Position numbers and translations under genes: made by a program
In this document: positions 37,049 through 45,316 of the stretch, one piece after another
Position numbering within the stretch: position 1 is the stretch's first letter
Layout: each line of letters opens with the position of its first letter
Assembly (NCBI GenBank): GCA_963741755.1
Contig: CAVUJG010000006.1
Span: 1 to 64,000 of the forward strand
Reading direction: 5' to 3'
Source: Sva-07 sp963741755
GTDB taxonomy: Bacteria > Actinomycetota > Acidimicrobiia > Acidimicrobiales > Ilumatobacteraceae
DNA length: 64,000 bases
Notes under the pieces: generated by a model
Told to the model about the DNA's origin: nothing
The model's database searches: none
Seen by the model: only the letters and a program-made list of their open reading frames with translations

Positions 37049-38100
37049 GCACCCGCTACGACCTCACGCGCGACGAGTTGGCGACCGTGCTCGACGGCGA
37101 GCCTCGATACCGCCTCGATCAGCTGTGGGAGGGGCTGTACACACAGCTCGCCGACCCGGCCGACATCACCAACCTGCCCAAGGCGTTGCGAGCCCGGCTC
37201 GACGCCGAACTCCCCCTGTCGCTCACCGCCGTGACCGAGTCGGTGAGCGATCGCGGCGACACGATCAAGTTCCTGTGGGAACTCGACGGTGGGAGCCGAG
37301 TCGAGACCGTGCTGATGCTGTACTCCGACCGGGCCACGGTCTGCGTGAGCAGCCAGGCCGGCTGTGCGATGGCCTGCGGTTTCTGCGCCACGGGACAAGC
37401 GGGCTTCACGCGACACCTGACCGTCGGCGAGATCGTCGAACAGGTCGTGCGGGCCTCGCAACGGGCCAGGCAGCTCGAGCGTCGCGTCAGCAACATCGTG
37501 TTCATGGGCATGGGCGAGCCGATGGCCAACCTCGATGCGGTGTGGACCGCAACCGAGCGATTCCACGGCGATCTCGGGCTGTCCGCGCGGCACATCACGA
37601 TTTCGACGGTCGGCATCATCCCGGGGATCCGTTCGCTCGCGGATCGTCCACTGCCGGTCAACCTTGCGGTGTCGCTCCACGCCGCCAACGACACGCTGCG
37701 AGACGAGCTGGTGCCGATCAACAAGCGGTATCCGATCGCAGACCTGATGAACGCATGCGAGGACTACCTCGATGCGAAGCACCGTCGCGTGAGCTTCGAG
37801 TGGGCGATGATCGACGGGGTCAACGATCGCGACAGCGACGCCCGCGAGCTGGCAACGCTGTGCCGCCGTTTGTCCCCCCACGCCCACGTCAACCTGATCC
37901 CGCTGAATCCCACCCCCGGCTACCCCACCACCGGCACGCCGCTGCGCCGGGTCGAGGCGTTCCGCGACCTGCTCGAGTCGCTCGGGGCGAATGCCACCGT
38001 GCGCCGCAACCGCGGCACCGACATCGACGCCGCCTGTGGCCAGCTCGCCGCCGGCCAGCCGGTCACGCTCGGCCGTCGTCAGGCGCGTCCTCAGGTGTAG
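37045..38100 (+). CDS. rlmN: 23S rRNA (adenine-C2)-methyltransferase, radical SAM
   Basis: 351 residues. The radical SAM cluster motif is CAMACGFCATG (C-x3-C-x2-C), preceded by VCVSSQAGC. GMGEPMANLD, ISTVGIIPGIRSLADRPLPV and AVSLHAANDTLRDELVPINK follow, and LIPLNPTPG. The methyl-carrying cysteine is probably in DAACGQL near the C-terminus. It methylates A2503 of 23S rRNA and some tRNAs. GTG 37045 overlaps the peptidase stop. Converges on the DUF6285 gene with a 10-base overlap. Confidence 0.96.
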   Translation: MSTRYDLTRDELATVLDGEPRYRLDQLWEGLYTQLADPADITNLPKALRARLDAELPLSLTAVTESVSDRGDTIKFLWELDGGSRVETVLMLYSDRATVCVSSQAGCAMACGFCATGQAGFTRHLTVGEIVEQVVRASQRARQLERRVSNIVFMGMGEPMANLDAVWTATERFHGDLGLSARHITISTVGIIPGIRSLADRPLPVNLAVSLHAANDTLRDELVPINKRYPIADLMNACEDYLDAKHRRVSFEWAMIDGVNDRDSDARELATLCRRLSPHAHVNLIPLNPTPGYPTTGTPLRRVEAFRDLLESLGANATVRRNRGTDIDAACGQLAAGQPVTLGRRQARPQV

Positions 38101-38435
38101 GTGGGGTTGGCGACCGCCAGCTTGTCGGCGACCGCCTCGGCGAGGAGGGTGCGAAGTTCTTCGGCGCGGTCGTCGAATCGTCGTTCACGGATCGCGACCG
38201 CCAGTTCGGCGTCGTCGGCGACACCGAGCTCGGCCAGGCGTCGAGCGTGCGCCGCTGCCTGCGCAGGACCGAGTTCGATCTCGCGTTCGACCATCGCCAA
38301 CACGTTCGACGCGACCCTGGCATGGAACCGCAAGCGTCCGTCGGTGGAAGCGATCACCTCGCGATCGATCCACTCCCGAACCGACTCGAGCAGTTCGATT
38401 GCGCTCGGTGCATCGTGCGGCGAACCCACCGTCAC
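38091..38435 (-). CDS. DUF6285 family protein
   Basis: 114 residues, helical: APSAIELLESVREWIDREVI, RLRFHARVASNVLAMVEREI, DAELAVAIRERRFDDRAEEL and ADKLAVANPTY. Matches the DUF6285 pattern. Start GTG 38435 overlaps the stop of the phosphotransferase gene by GTGA. The pair APH-like phosphotransferase plus DUF6285 recurs next to acyl-CoA dehydrogenase genes in actinobacteria, so a role tied to acyl-CoA or hydroxy-acid metabolism is possible. Confidence 0.8.
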   Translation of the reverse strand: MTVGSPHDAPSAIELLESVREWIDREVIASTDGRLRFHARVASNVLAMVEREIELGPAQAAAHARRLAELGVADDAELAVAIRERRFDDRAEELRTLLAEAVADKLAVANPTYT

Positions 38436-39379
38436 CACCGCCCGTCCAGCGAGACCAACAGATCGTGTTCGTTCTCGCACACTCGACGGCCGATGGCGGC
38501 CAGTTCGTGGCTCCGTGTCATCCCGTTGAGGTGAACGCTCGCCTGCAAGATGCACATGACGGCCCACTTCCAGGTGCCGAGCACCTCCCACCAGTGCACG
38601 GCCACCGGGTCGATCGTGGCGCCACCCGCTGCTTCGTACGCAGCGAACAACTCGTCGTACTCACCGAGGCCGGCGACCGGGGCGCGACCGCCGAACCGCC
38701 ATGCCTTCACGCACAACCAACCAAGGTCCTCCATCGGGTCGCCGAGGTGAGCGAGTTCCCAGTCGATGACGGCGCGCAACCCGTCCGGGCCAACGATGAC
38801 GTTGCCGAGTCGGAAGTCGCCGTGCACGACGCACACGCGCTCGGACGCCGGGCGGGTGTCGACCAGCCAGTTGCGGACCAGTTCGAGCACCGGATGCGCC
38901 TGGCCGAGTGAGTCGAGAACGTCCGTGTAGTACGCGAGTTGGTCGGTGGCCTCGAGACCTTCGACGCCCGACGTGTCGAGGGCGTGGATCTTCGCCAACG
39001 CATGCCCGAAGTCGGCGGCGAGTCGAGGTCGCGCCGTGGCGTAGTCGTCGTCGCGCTGAATCTTTCGGGCAATGGTCTCACCGTCGATCGCCTCGAGCAC
39101 CATGAACGCCATGCCATCGTCTCGCCGCCGGGCGTCGATCAGCTCCGGCACCGGCACACCACCGCGCCGGGCAGCGCGGACGACGCCGGCCTCGATGAGC
39201 ATGTTGCGTTGGTCGCCGGCGCGTTGGCGTTGCAGGATCAACGCTCGATCGTCGGCCGTGAATCGCCAGGTCTCCCTGGACGCGCCACCCGACAGGCGAT
39301 GCAGGTCACGGATCTCGGCGTCGTCGAGCAGCTGCGACAGCATCGTCGAGAGTTCGGTGCCCACCGCAGAGGTCTCCAT
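38432..39379 (-). CDS. APH-like phosphotransferase family protein
   Basis: 315 residues, protein-kinase-like fold of the aminoglycoside/ACAD10 phosphotransferase group. LHRLSGGASRETWRFTADDR is the nucleotide loop, HGDFRLGNVI (Brenner motif, catalytic Asp) and AVIDWELAHLGDPMEDLGWL (metal-binding Asp) complete the site. Despite the family name, the ACAD10-like branch acts on metabolic hydroxy-acyl compounds rather than drugs. ATG 39379; another ATG lies upstream. Coupled to DUF6285. Confidence 0.88.
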   Translation of the reverse strand: METSAVGTELSTMLSQLLDDAEIRDLHRLSGGASRETWRFTADDRALILQRQRAGDQRNMLIEAGVVRAARRGGVPVPELIDARRRDDGMAFMVLEAIDGETIARKIQRDDDYATARPRLAADFGHALAKIHALDTSGVEGLEATDQLAYYTDVLDSLGQAHPVLELVRNWLVDTRPASERVCVVHGDFRLGNVIVGPDGLRAVIDWELAHLGDPMEDLGWLCVKAWRFGGRAPVAGLGEYDELFAAYEAAGGATIDPVAVHWWEVLGTWKWAVMCILQASVHLNGMTRSHELAAIGRRVCENEHDLLVSLDGRW

Positions 39380-39411
39380 CGGCTGCAGGCTAGGTGGCGG
39401 TGCCGTGTCGC

Positions 39412-40794
39412 TCAGCAACCGGCGACGCGCACCGACGGGGTCGGATTGACAGCGAGTCCGCCACCGGGGTGGACCTCGAAGTGCAGGTGCGGTGTGCCGG
39501 TCGCGTTGCCGGTGTCGCCGTTGTAGCCGATCACCTCGCCCTGGGTGACCCGTCGACTGGCGCCCTCGTACGACGAGAGGTGTGCGTAGTAGTAGCGGTT
39601 GCCGTTGTCGCCGACCAGCGACGCTGCGTTGCCGCCGAGGCGGTTCTGCTTGAAGTTGATCACGCCGCTCACCACGGCATAGATCGGCGTTCCCATGGGT
39701 GCGAGCATGTCGACGCCCTCATGGCTACGACCACCGGAGCGTGGAGCCCCCCAGCTGTCGCCGTAGGCGGAGCCGTTCATCGGGCACAAGATCGCATCGA
39801 TGTAGACCTCGCCGTTGACGACGCCGATCGGAACGCTGCCTGCCCCGCCCGTCCCGGTGCGACCGCCGCTGGTGCCGCCCGAGGCACCCGACGATCGAGG
39901 CGCACTTCGCGCACCTGCATCGGCCGCGATCGCTGGATCGCCATCGACATCACCATCGGGATTGGCGTTCGGGTCGGCGTCGGCAGCAGCGACAGCGTCG
40001 GCGGCCGCCTGCGCCGCCGCGATGCCCGGGTTCGGCTGAGCGCGGGCGGCGGCTTCTGCGTTGCGCAACTCGATCTCCTCGAGGAACGCCAGGTTGGCAG
40101 CCTGTTGTTCGGCGAGCGCCTGGCGAACGGCTTCGTCGGTGAGCCGCTGTTCCTCGATCTCCCGCAGACGCTGCACTTCGGCTTCCGCCTCGTCCTGCAG
40201 CGTCGTGAACAGGTCCTGTTGATCCTCGATCGCCTGTTGCTGGCGGGCGAGTTCGTTCTGCTGGTCGTTCAACTCTTTCTGCGCCGCTTGGAACTCGTCG
40301 ATCGAACTGCTGCCGGCGTTGGTGACGACGTCGACCAGGACGTCGGCTTGCACCTGGTCTTTGGGGGCCTGCAGACCGGTGAGTAGCGGAATCCCTTCGG
40401 CGCCGCTCGTGGCGAATCGAGCGACCGCCACCGACTGGACGTCGCGACGGAGCTTGTCGACTCGCTGTTCGAGTGCGTCGGCCCGACGTTGCATCCCGAC
40501 GGCTTCATCTTCGAGCACCTCGAGGTCCGACTGGGCCTGGAAGTAGGCCTCGGCGGCCGCGTTGGCACGGTCGCGAGCGGCTTGGATCTCGCGAGCCGCC
40601 TGCCGGGCTGCCTCGTCGCTCGTCTGCGCGGTCGCCCCGGTCGGTACGACCGCCGCGACGGACACCGAGACGGCGAACGCCGCGACCAGCGCGGCCACGA
40701 TGCGGCCAATGCGACCGAGACGGACCCGGTGGCGAGCGCGACAGCGCGTGGGGTCGTCGTGCGAGGAGGAGATGGGCGAGATGGTAGTGGGCAT
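39412..40794 (-). CDS. Secreted M23 family peptidoglycan endopeptidase with coiled coil
   Basis: 460 residues. A signal peptide (IVAALVAAFAVSVSVAAVVP) is followed by a long coiled coil (about residues 60-270, rich in Gln, Ala and Glu), a Gly/Ser-rich linker and an M23 domain. The zinc residues are in GRSHEGVDM and TPHLHFEVHPGG. In EnvC-like proteins the coiled coil controls amidases. Here the domain retains the ligands, so it may itself cut cross-links. ATG 40794. Confidence 0.93.
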   Translation of the reverse strand: MPTTISPISSSHDDPTRCRARHRVRLGRIGRIVAALVAAFAVSVSVAAVVPTGATAQTSDEAARQAAREIQAARDRANAAAEAYFQAQSDLEVLEDEAVGMQRRADALEQRVDKLRRDVQSVAVARFATSGAEGIPLLTGLQAPKDQVQADVLVDVVTNAGSSSIDEFQAAQKELNDQQNELARQQQAIEDQQDLFTTLQDEAEAEVQRLREIEEQRLTDEAVRQALAEQQAANLAFLEEIELRNAEAAARAQPNPGIAAAQAAADAVAAADADPNANPDGDVDGDPAIAADAGARSAPRSSGASGGTSGGRTGTGGAGSVPIGVVNGEVYIDAILCPMNGSAYGDSWGAPRSGGRSHEGVDMLAPMGTPIYAVVSGVINFKQNRLGGNAASLVGDNGNRYYYAHLSSYEGASRRVTQGEVIGYNGDTGNATGTPHLHFEVHPGGGLAVNPTPSVRVAGC

Positions 40795-40883
40795 TGCCGT
40801 TGGGTCACCGGCACTGTCGAGCCGGCCACTTCCTTCTTCGTCACCGAATCGTCACCACTTGATCATTGGTTGAAGAACTGGAG

Positions 40884-41336
40884 CTACCCCGACCGGGCCA
40901 GGAGGTCACGCAGTGCGGCGGCGCCGCGCTCGACGTGGTCGTCGAGTACCCGTTGGAGCACCGCTCCAGTCCACAGGTTGCCGCCGTAGGTGAGCGTCAT
41001 GGTGAGCCTGACCTCGCCGCCGTCGACCTCGTCCGCATCGAGCGTCGCAGCCAGAACCCACGGCGAATGGCGCCGGCCGTCGACCTCGACACGTTCGAAC
41101 ACGACCCGATGCTCGGGGTCATGGACCGTGCGCACCATCCGGAGTCGCTTGGACCGCGCGAACGGCCCGACCTGCGCCTGGAGTTCGACGTTCCAGGTCC
41201 GATCGCCCTCGGTCGGTGACACCTCCTCGACGTCGTGCACGAGGTCCATCCACGCCGGATACGCACCGAGATCGTCGACCAGCGCAAACGCCCGCTGAGC
41301 GGGTCCTGGGACCATGGTCTCTCGTTCGATCCGCAT
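40884..41336 (-). CDS. SRPBCC family protein
   Basis: 150 residues. MRIERETMVPGPAQRAFALV with DLGAYPAWMDLVHDVEEVSP is the START-like N-terminus, and RTWNVELQAQVGPFARSKRL, then a C-terminal helix DDHVERGAAALRDLL. Related to coenzyme Q-binding Coq10/polyketide-cyclase proteins; likely binds a hydrophobic ligand or acts on lipid. ATG 41336. Next to the DUF3499 gene on the same strand, 18 bases apart. Confidence 0.85.
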   Translation of the reverse strand: MRIERETMVPGPAQRAFALVDDLGAYPAWMDLVHDVEEVSPTEGDRTWNVELQAQVGPFARSKRLRMVRTVHDPEHRVVFERVEVDGRRHSPWVLAATLDADEVDGGEVRLTMTLTYGGNLWTGAVLQRVLDDHVERGAAALRDLLARSG

Positions 41337-41354
41337 GAACTGGAGGTCCCGTTG

Positions 41355-41849
41355 TCACTCAGCGGGGCGGTCAGCCGTACGGAACGCTCGCGACAGCAGC
41401 GGGCTTCGCGCGGACAGCAGCCCGTCGAGATCGTCGGCTTCGTCGAACGACGGCGTCCATGGCCCCACGTCAGCGACGTCGTCGAGATCATTGGCATCGG
41501 CGCGGGCGGACACCGCCTCCACCGGCACATCGGCGGCGGGAGCAACGTCGGTTCCGAGCTGGAGTTGTTCGCCATCCGGCACGGCGCGAATCGGACGCGA
41601 CACCCGTGAACGCGGCGAGGGGGCAGGCAGCGGCGGGCGGAAGAGGTGCAGTTCGGGGTCGCGTAGGTCGTCGAGCGTCCACCCACGCGGCACGACCATC
41701 GAGTCTGCATGGCGCAGACACAGGACCGATGCCTCGTGCTCGATCGGATCGGGCAGCACGGCGATCCAGAACACGAGATCCTCGGGTCGCATGCCGTAGA
41801 TCACCGACGCCCGATCGGAGCAACCGGGGCGTCCGCAGAGGCGTTCCAT
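41355..41849 (-). CDS. DUF3499 family protein
   Basis: 164 residues. The N-terminal 55 residues (MERLCGRPGCSDRASVIYGM with HEASVLCLRHADSMVVPRGW) are the conserved DUF3499 core with four cysteine/histidine candidates for a metal site (C5, C10, then CLRH). The rest is low in conservation and acidic. The family is almost limited to actinobacteria and has no assigned function. ATG 41849. Confidence 0.85.
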   Translation of the reverse strand: MERLCGRPGCSDRASVIYGMRPEDLVFWIAVLPDPIEHEASVLCLRHADSMVVPRGWTLDDLRDPELHLFRPPLPAPSPRSRVSRPIRAVPDGEQLQLGTDVAPAADVPVEAVSARADANDLDDVADVGPWTPSFDEADDLDGLLSARSPLLSRAFRTADRPAE

Positions 41850-41978
41850 CGACGGCGACACTAGTCGTCGGCGACGGCGCCACGTCGGAATGAGATCCTG
41901 CGGGCCGACAATGCGTCGCGCACCGCTGACGGTGCGCCATGATTGGCGCCAACATCACTTCATCCGAGGGAGGACCTC

Positions 41979-42362
41979 ATGATTCGACTGCTCATCCGCG
42001 TTGGAATTGCGTTACTCGGCGCTGCGATCGGCTTGATCGTGGCGGCGATCGTGCTCGGCGACGACATGTCGCTCGACGGTCCTGCGTTCGTCCTCGCTCT
42101 CGTCATTTTCGTGGTGTTGACCGCCGTGCTCGAGCCGCTGATCGAGAAGATCGGCGACGAACACATGTCGATCATCGCCATGTTCAGTTCCCTGATCACG
42201 ACATTCCTCGCGCTGTTGATCACCGAGCTGGTCTCCGACGGGCTGACCATCTCAGGTGCGACGACCTGGTTACTCGCCACGCTCATCGTGTGGGCCTGCA
42301 CCGCGCTGGCCACCTGGATCCTGCTGCGGATGTTCATCAAGAACGTCCGCGAGAACCGCTAG
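41979..42362 (+). CDS. Small membrane protein, four helices
   Basis: 127 residues; a strong GAGGGAGG site precedes ATG 41979. Four hydrophobic helices: IRVGIALLGAAIGLIVAAIV, GPAFVLALVIFVVLTAVLEP, SIIAMFSSLITTFLALLITE, and WLLATLIVWACTALATWILL. Short loops and a basic C-terminus (FIKNVRENR). Similar proteins are annotated as phage-holin superfamily or hypothetical. Not linked to obvious neighbours. Confidence 0.8.
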   Translation: MIRLLIRVGIALLGAAIGLIVAAIVLGDDMSLDGPAFVLALVIFVVLTAVLEPLIEKIGDEHMSIIAMFSSLITTFLALLITELVSDGLTISGATTWLLATLIVWACTALATWILLRMFIKNVRENR

Positions 42363-42418
42363 TTGCGACTGGGCGATCGGAGCAGGGGAGAATAAGGGGG
42401 GGAATAGGTGTCGAGGTG

Positions 42419-43609
42419 TCACGCGGTCACGCGGAGCACGATGGCGTCGCCCTGGCCGCCGCCGCCGCACAAGGCCGCGGCGCCGATACCACCGCCGCGT
42501 CGGGCGAGCTCGAGCGCGAGGTGCAGGGTGATCCGGTTGCCGGACATCCCGAGGGGATGGCCGACGGCGATCGCTCCGCCGTTGACGTTGACGATGTCCA
42601 TGGAGATCCCGAGGTCGTCAGCCGATGCGACGCCGACGGCGGCGAAGGCTTCGTTGATCTCGAACAGATCGACGTCACTGACCACGAGTCCGGCCCGGTC
42701 GAGCGCCGCCTTGATGGCTCGTGACGGCTGGTGCAGAAGCGAGGCGTCAGGTCCGGCGACCTGGCCGTAGGCGACGATCTCTGCGAGTGGAGAGACACCG
42801 AGCCGTTCAGCGACCTCTGCGGTGGTGATGACCATCGCGGAGGCGCCGTCGCTGATCTGGCTGGCGTTGCCGGCGGTGATATGGCCGTGGGTGTCGAACG
42901 CGGGACGCAGACGTGCGAGCGACTCGATCGTGGTCTCACCTCGAACGCCTTCGTCGTGGCCGACGATGACGGCGTCACCGCGGCGCTGCGCGACGGTCAC
43001 CGGAACGATCTCGTTCGCAAACAGCCCGTTGCGCTGCGCAGCGTCGGCGCGACGATGGGACTCGGCAGCCATCGCATCCATGTGCTCACGCACCAACCCG
43101 TGTGCCTGGGCGTACTTCTCGGTGCCCTCACCCATCGCGCACTCGTCGAACGCGCAGTACAGGCCGTCGTACATCATCGAGTCGATGAGCACCCCGTCAC
43201 CGATGCGGTAACCCGCTCGCGCTCCGGGGAGAAGGTGCGGGGCGTTGGTCATCGACTCCATGCCGCCGGCCAGCACGATCTGTGCGTCACCGGATCGGAT
43301 GCGGCGGTCGGCCTGGTAGATCGCGTCCATCCCCGACAGGCACACCTTGTTGACGGTGGTGGCCGGCACCGACATGGGGATCCCGCCGTCCACGGCAGCT
43401 TGGCGGGCGGTGATCTGGCCGGCACCGGCCTGGAGCACGTGTCCCATGTAGACGTACTCGATCTGCTGTCCGGAGACACCGGCGCGCTCCAGCGCTGCCT
43501 CAATGGCGAATCCGCCGAGCTCTGCAGCGGAGAATGACGCGAGCGAACCCGACAGCTTGCCGATCGGGGTGCGGGCACCGGCCAGGATGACGATGGGTGA
43601 AGACGACAT
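42419..43609 (-). CDS. Acetyl-CoA acetyltransferase (thiolase)
   Basis: 396 residues. The acyl-accepting cysteine is in TVNKVCLSGMDAIYQADRRI, the histidine in NVNGGAIAVGHPLGMSGNRI and the second cysteine in AALCGGGGQGDAIV. It condenses or cleaves acetoacetyl-CoA and longer 3-ketoacyl-CoA. ATG 43609 (MSSSPIVILAGARTPIGKLS). Divergent from acr3 with a 216-base gap that holds an inverted repeat. Confidence 0.95.
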   Translation of the reverse strand: MSSSPIVILAGARTPIGKLSGSLASFSAAELGGFAIEAALERAGVSGQQIEYVYMGHVLQAGAGQITARQAAVDGGIPMSVPATTVNKVCLSGMDAIYQADRRIRSGDAQIVLAGGMESMTNAPHLLPGARAGYRIGDGVLIDSMMYDGLYCAFDECAMGEGTEKYAQAHGLVREHMDAMAAESHRRADAAQRNGLFANEIVPVTVAQRRGDAVIVGHDEGVRGETTIESLARLRPAFDTHGHITAGNASQISDGASAMVITTAEVAERLGVSPLAEIVAYGQVAGPDASLLHQPSRAIKAALDRAGLVVSDVDLFEINEAFAAVGVASADDLGISMDIVNVNGGAIAVGHPLGMSGNRITLHLALELARRGGGIGAAALCGGGGQGDAIVLRVTA

Positions 43610-43700
43610 GGGTGACTCCTCGGGAATTCGATTCGGGACCACTTCGGCGCGACTGATGGTTGCTCGCCCCTCTGGCTCCAGTGTGACGCCGGCGCTCCCA

Positions 43701-43727
43701 CAGGCCAGAGCACAACGTCCTGGCCTG
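43701..43727. promoter_or_regulatory. 8-bp inverted repeat between thiolase and acr3
   Basis: CAGGCCAG (43701-43708) and CTGGCCTG (43720-43727) are exact reverse complements, 11 bases apart, in the divergent gap. Spacing fits a dimeric regulator. Whether it serves the thiolase gene (92 bases away) or acr3 (99 bases away) is unclear; it does not resemble the TCAA/TTGA sites of the other ars promoters. Confidence 0.4.
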
Positions 43728-43825
43728 ATACATCCGGCGTCGGGATCTGGTGCTCCGTTGTGGTCGGGTGGGTCGAGGGCCCTCGCTGTTATCGTGCATC
43801 GTCGAATGCCGATGGAGGAGTGGAC

Positions 43826-44941
43826 ATGGTGAACGAACGGGCGCCCGATACCCGGCCAACCGAAGCGGTGGTGGCCCGCCTGTCGGGGCTCGACCGGTTC
43901 TTGCCGGTGTGGATCGGCTTGGCGATGGTGGTGGGGATTGCGCTGGGCAAGGTGTTCACCGGCCTCGACGACACCTTGGATTCGGTGAAGATCGACACGG
44001 TCTCGCTCCCGATCGCGATCGGACTGTTCGCGATGATGTATCCGGTGCTCGCCAAGGTGAAGTACCGCGCGATCGGCACGGTGATCGAGCGGCGATCGCT
44101 GGTGATGTCGTTGGTGCTGAACTGGTTGATCGGGCCATTGCTGATGTTCACGCTCGCCTGGCTGCTGTTGCCCGACCTGCCCGAGTACCGCACCGGGCTC
44201 ATCATCGTCGGCCTCGCCCGCTGCATCGCGATGGTGCTCATCTGGAACGACCTCGCGTGCGGGAGCCGAGAGTTGGCGGCGGTGCTCGTGGCGATCAACT
44301 CGCTGTTCCAGATCGCCGCCTACGCCCTGCTCGGCTACTTCTATCTCGAGCTGCTGCCCGGCTGGCTCGGACTCGACTCCGACGGCATCGACGTCACCGT
44401 GTGGGAGATCACCAAGTCGGTGTTGATCTTCCTCGGCATCCCGCTGCTCGCGGGGTTCCTCACCCGAACCATCCTCGAACGCCGCAAGGGCACCGAGTGG
44501 TACGAAGAGGTGTTCCTTCCCCGCATCGGACCGATCGCGCTCTACGGGCTGCTGTTCACCATCGTGGTGCTCTTCGCCCTCCAGGGCGACGCCATCACGA
44601 ACGCCCCGTTCGACGTCGCCCGCATTGCCGTCCCGCTGCTGATCTACTTCGCGCTGATGTGGACCGGTTCGTTCGCCGCTGGGCTCAAGATGGGCTTCCC
44701 GTACGACCGCAACGCCTCGATCGCGTTCACCGCGACGGGCAACAATTTCGAACTTGCGATCGCCGTTGCGATCGGCGTGTTCGGTGTGTCGTCGGGCCAG
44801 GCCCTCGCCGGCGTCGTGGGACCACTGATCGAAGTCCCCGCCCTCGTCGGCCTCGTGTACGTGTCACTGTGGGCGCGCCGGCGCTACTACCCGAGCGACG
44901 CCGCGATTGCCGCACCCGTCACCGAAGGAGCGCAACCATGA
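43826..44941 (+). CDS. acr3: Arsenite efflux transporter, Acr3 family
   Basis: 371 residues, about ten membrane helices. Conserved features include FAMMYPVLAKVKY, the cysteine in GLARCIAMVLIWNDLACG (the functional Cys of Acr3), and FTATGNNFELAIAVAIGVFG. It exports As(III) using the proton gradient. GGAGG precedes ATG 43826. The stop overlaps the arsR start (ATGA). It is the outlet for arsenite made by the ArsC enzymes at 48-49 kb. Confidence 0.96.
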   Translation: MVNERAPDTRPTEAVVARLSGLDRFLPVWIGLAMVVGIALGKVFTGLDDTLDSVKIDTVSLPIAIGLFAMMYPVLAKVKYRAIGTVIERRSLVMSLVLNWLIGPLLMFTLAWLLLPDLPEYRTGLIIVGLARCIAMVLIWNDLACGSRELAAVLVAINSLFQIAAYALLGYFYLELLPGWLGLDSDGIDVTVWEITKSVLIFLGIPLLAGFLTRTILERRKGTEWYEEVFLPRIGPIALYGLLFTIVVLFALQGDAITNAPFDVARIAVPLLIYFALMWTGSFAAGLKMGFPYDRNASIAFTATGNNFELAIAVAIGVFGVSSGQALAGVVGPLIEVPALVGLVYVSLWARRRYYPSDAAIAAPVTEGAQP

Positions 44942-45297
44942 TCGCCACCTCGGCCACTCCCCCGACGAACCAGTCCACCAGCAGCGCAGAATGCTGCATT
45001 CCGACCCCGGTCGACACACTGGTCCCGCCCCCGGATGACGAGACCCTCGCAGCGATGGCCAAGGCGGTCGCCCACCCGGCCCGCTTGGCAATCCTGCAGC
45101 TGCTCACGCACCGCGAGACCTGTGCCACCGGCGACGTCGTCGCCGAACTCCCACTCGCCCAATCCACCGTGTCCGAACACCTCCGCATCCTGCGCGAAGC
45201 CGGCCTGATCCAGGGCGAGATCGAAGGGCCACGAACCCGCTACTGCGTCAACGCCACCGGCCTCGCCATCCTCAAAGCCGGCATCAACGCACTCTGA
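44938..45297 (+). CDS. arsR: ArsR family repressor
   Basis: 119 residues, winged helix. AECCIPTPVDTLVPPPDDET, AVAHPARLAILQLLTHRETC, ATGDVVAELPLAQSTVSEHL RILREAGLI is the recognition helix region. Cysteines C19-C20 and C in HRETCATG may bind As(III). Coupled to acr3 by a four-base overlap, so it probably controls its own operon. Distinct from the two other ArsR proteins of the island. Confidence 0.9.
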   Translation: MIATSATPPTNQSTSSAECCIPTPVDTLVPPPDDETLAAMAKAVAHPARLAILQLLTHRETCATGDVVAELPLAQSTVSEHLRILREAGLIQGEIEGPRTRYCVNATGLAILKAGINAL

Positions 45298-45316
45298 CGG
45301 CCGGCCCGCTCCGGCT

